Of a DNA stretch of 24,466 nt, positions 23,626-24,466 are shown in pieces (the first letter of the stretch is position 1; each line of letters begins with the position of its first letter). The position numbers were made by a program, and so were the translations under genes. The notes under the pieces are model-generated. The model searched no databases, was not told where the DNA came from, and saw nothing but the letters and a program-made list of their open reading frames with translations. The stretch covers positions 1-24,466 of the forward strand of contig DAOUDB010000142.1 in assembly GCA_034431495.1 (NCBI GenBank), read 5' to 3'. The stretch comes from Roseilinea sp034431495. Its GTDB lineage: Bacteria; Chloroflexota; Anaerolineae; J036; Brachytrichaceae.

Positions 23626-24466
23626 TCAATTGTCGATTGTCAGAAGCACCTTGCCGGCGGCCTGAGTGCGAGCGAACTGGACGGCATCCATGGCCTGATC
23701 GAGGGGGAATTGTTCCCGCACCACCGGCGTCCAGTCGATGGCCTGCTCGATGCGGATGGTGCGCTCGTATTCCAGCACACCGCCCCACGAGGTGCGCAGT
23801 GTGTACTCGCGCAGAAACATATCGTTAGGGGAGATGGGGACGCTGATGTGTGTAGGCGCCAGGCCGGCCCACATCACCGTGCCGCCGGTAGCAACCAGCT
23901 CGATGGCCTGCGACAGCGCCGGCTCCAATCCAACCCCTTCCATGCTGACCTCGACGCCGCGCCCATGTGTGAGGTCCATGACCACCTCGCGCAAATCCTG
24001 GGCTTTGGGGTCGACCACGACATCGATGCCCATGCGCTTTGCGATGTCGCGCCGGCTGGCGCGGATGTCGCTGACGATGACCCGCGCGGCGCCGGCGTGT
24101 TTGGCCAGCACGGCGGAAAACAGGCCGATTGGCCCCGCGCCGATCACGCACACGTTCTGCCCCGTCTTGAGGCCGACGCGGTCGATGATGCGCACGGCGC
24201 ACGCCAGCGGCTCGGTGATCGCGCCGACCTCGTTGGGCACATCCTCAGGCAGCGCGTACACCAGTTGCTCCGGCGCGACGATGGCCTCGGCCCATGATCC
24301 GCCGCGATGCGTCACTTTGCGGCACAGCGCGCTGACGCCGGCCCGGCACAACGCGCACTTGCCGCACGGCCCGCGCGGCACACCGGTCACGCGCTGGCCG
24401 GGCTGGACTGCGTTCACTTCTGGTCCCACCTCGGTCACAACGCCGGCGTATGCATGCCCCTGGTTG
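23626..24466 (-). CDS. Zinc-type medium-chain dehydrogenase (alcohol/polyol dehydrogenase), 5' partial
   Basis: Member of the MDR superfamily that oxidises alcohols or polyols with NAD(P). The reading frame runs off the right edge. The visible part starts within GHAYAGVVTEVG, so the first roughly 60 residues, including the catalytic-zinc Cys region, are missing. Structural-zinc cysteines follow the family spacing in CGKCALCRAGVSALC. The zinc-ligand Glu of TEPLACAVR is present, as in sorbitol and threonine dehydrogenases. The Rossmann motif GAGPIGLFSAVLAK and the following SDIRASRR suggest NAD or NADP binding. In the GHE motif the Glu is Ala (GHA), which is unusual. A GTG at 24438 is internal to the conserved core and not the start. 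It is the first visible gene of an operon with the cupin. The substrate is unknown. Confidence 0.9.
   Translation of the reverse strand, partial: NQGHAYAGVVTEVGPEVNAVQPGQRVTGVPRGPCGKCALCRAGVSALCRKVTHRGGSWAEAIVAPEQLVYALPEDVPNEVGAITEPLACAVRIIDRVGLKTGQNVCVIGAGPIGLFSAVLAKHAGAARVIVSDIRASRRDIAKRMGIDVVVDPKAQDLREVVMDLTHGRGVEVSMEGVGLEPALSQAIELVATGGTVMWAGLAPTHISVPISPNDMFLREYTLRTSWGGVLEYERTIRIEQAIDWTPVVREQFPLDQAMDAVQFARTQAAGKVLLTIDN

Overview
The window reads as a chromosomal segment of a GC-rich, Gram-variable bacterium. I judge it most likely a member of the Chloroflexota, Anaerolineae-like. This rests on family knowledge and style, not on a marker gene: long Thr/Pro-rich linkers in lipoproteins, a very large SBBP/tandem-95 secreted protein, a CSLREA-type beta-helix protein, a large SARP/BTAD-AAA-TPR regulator, and exported proteins ending in an aromatic-aliphatic-Pro-aliphatic-Ala-Arg tail. 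There are no rRNA or tRNA genes, no recognisable insertion sequence and no CRISPR array. Coding density is high and GC-rich, except for an AT-richer stretch at about 4550-4930.

Layout. (1) 1-1767, plus strand: 5'-truncated lipoprotein with an Ig-like domain, a PA14 domain and a Thr/Pro-rich linker built on a 45-bp tandem repeat. (2) 1941-4488, plus: a DUF1015 protein and a Gfo/Idh/MocA oxidoreductase, closed by a strong intrinsic terminator at 4515-4548. (3) 4549-4928: a 380-bp AT-richer leader with a good sigma70-like promoter. (4) 4929-12188, plus: a 2419-residue secreted protein (SBBP propeller, FN3-like domain, 12 tandem-95/cadherin-like repeats, two DUF11 domains). (5) 12451-16041, plus: a SARP-type regulator with degenerate Walker motifs and a TPR tail. 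(6) 16314-18248, plus: a secreted CSLREA-like right-handed beta-helix protein, whose upstream region carries a 9-bp direct repeat with 11-bp period. (7) 18300-19571, minus: SH3b lipoprotein, convergent with (6) across a shared hairpin. (8) 19728-22862, plus: a LacZ-type GH2 beta-galactosidase. (9) 22908-24466, minus: a two-gene operon of a zinc-type alcohol/polyol dehydrogenase (5' end outside the window) and a cupin.

How they may work together. The central block (4 to 6) is a regulator sandwiched between two large secreted surface proteins, all on one strand. The 11-bp-period direct repeat in front of the beta-helix gene is the geometry known for SARP binding sites, so the simplest hypothesis is that the SARP controls one or both neighbouring surface proteins. 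The flanking genes (Gfo/Idh/MocA, beta-galactosidase, cupin plus dehydrogenase) suggest sugar uptake and breakdown. This is ordinary accessory metabolism, and I see no direct proof that it is coupled to the surface-protein block.

I did not find a convincing, wholly new defence or mobile system. The best leads are the candidate SARP operator, the double Asn substitution in the SARP ATPase, the confinement of all 12 cysteines of the 2419-residue protein to six close pairs, and the C-terminal tail shared by the two secreted proteins.
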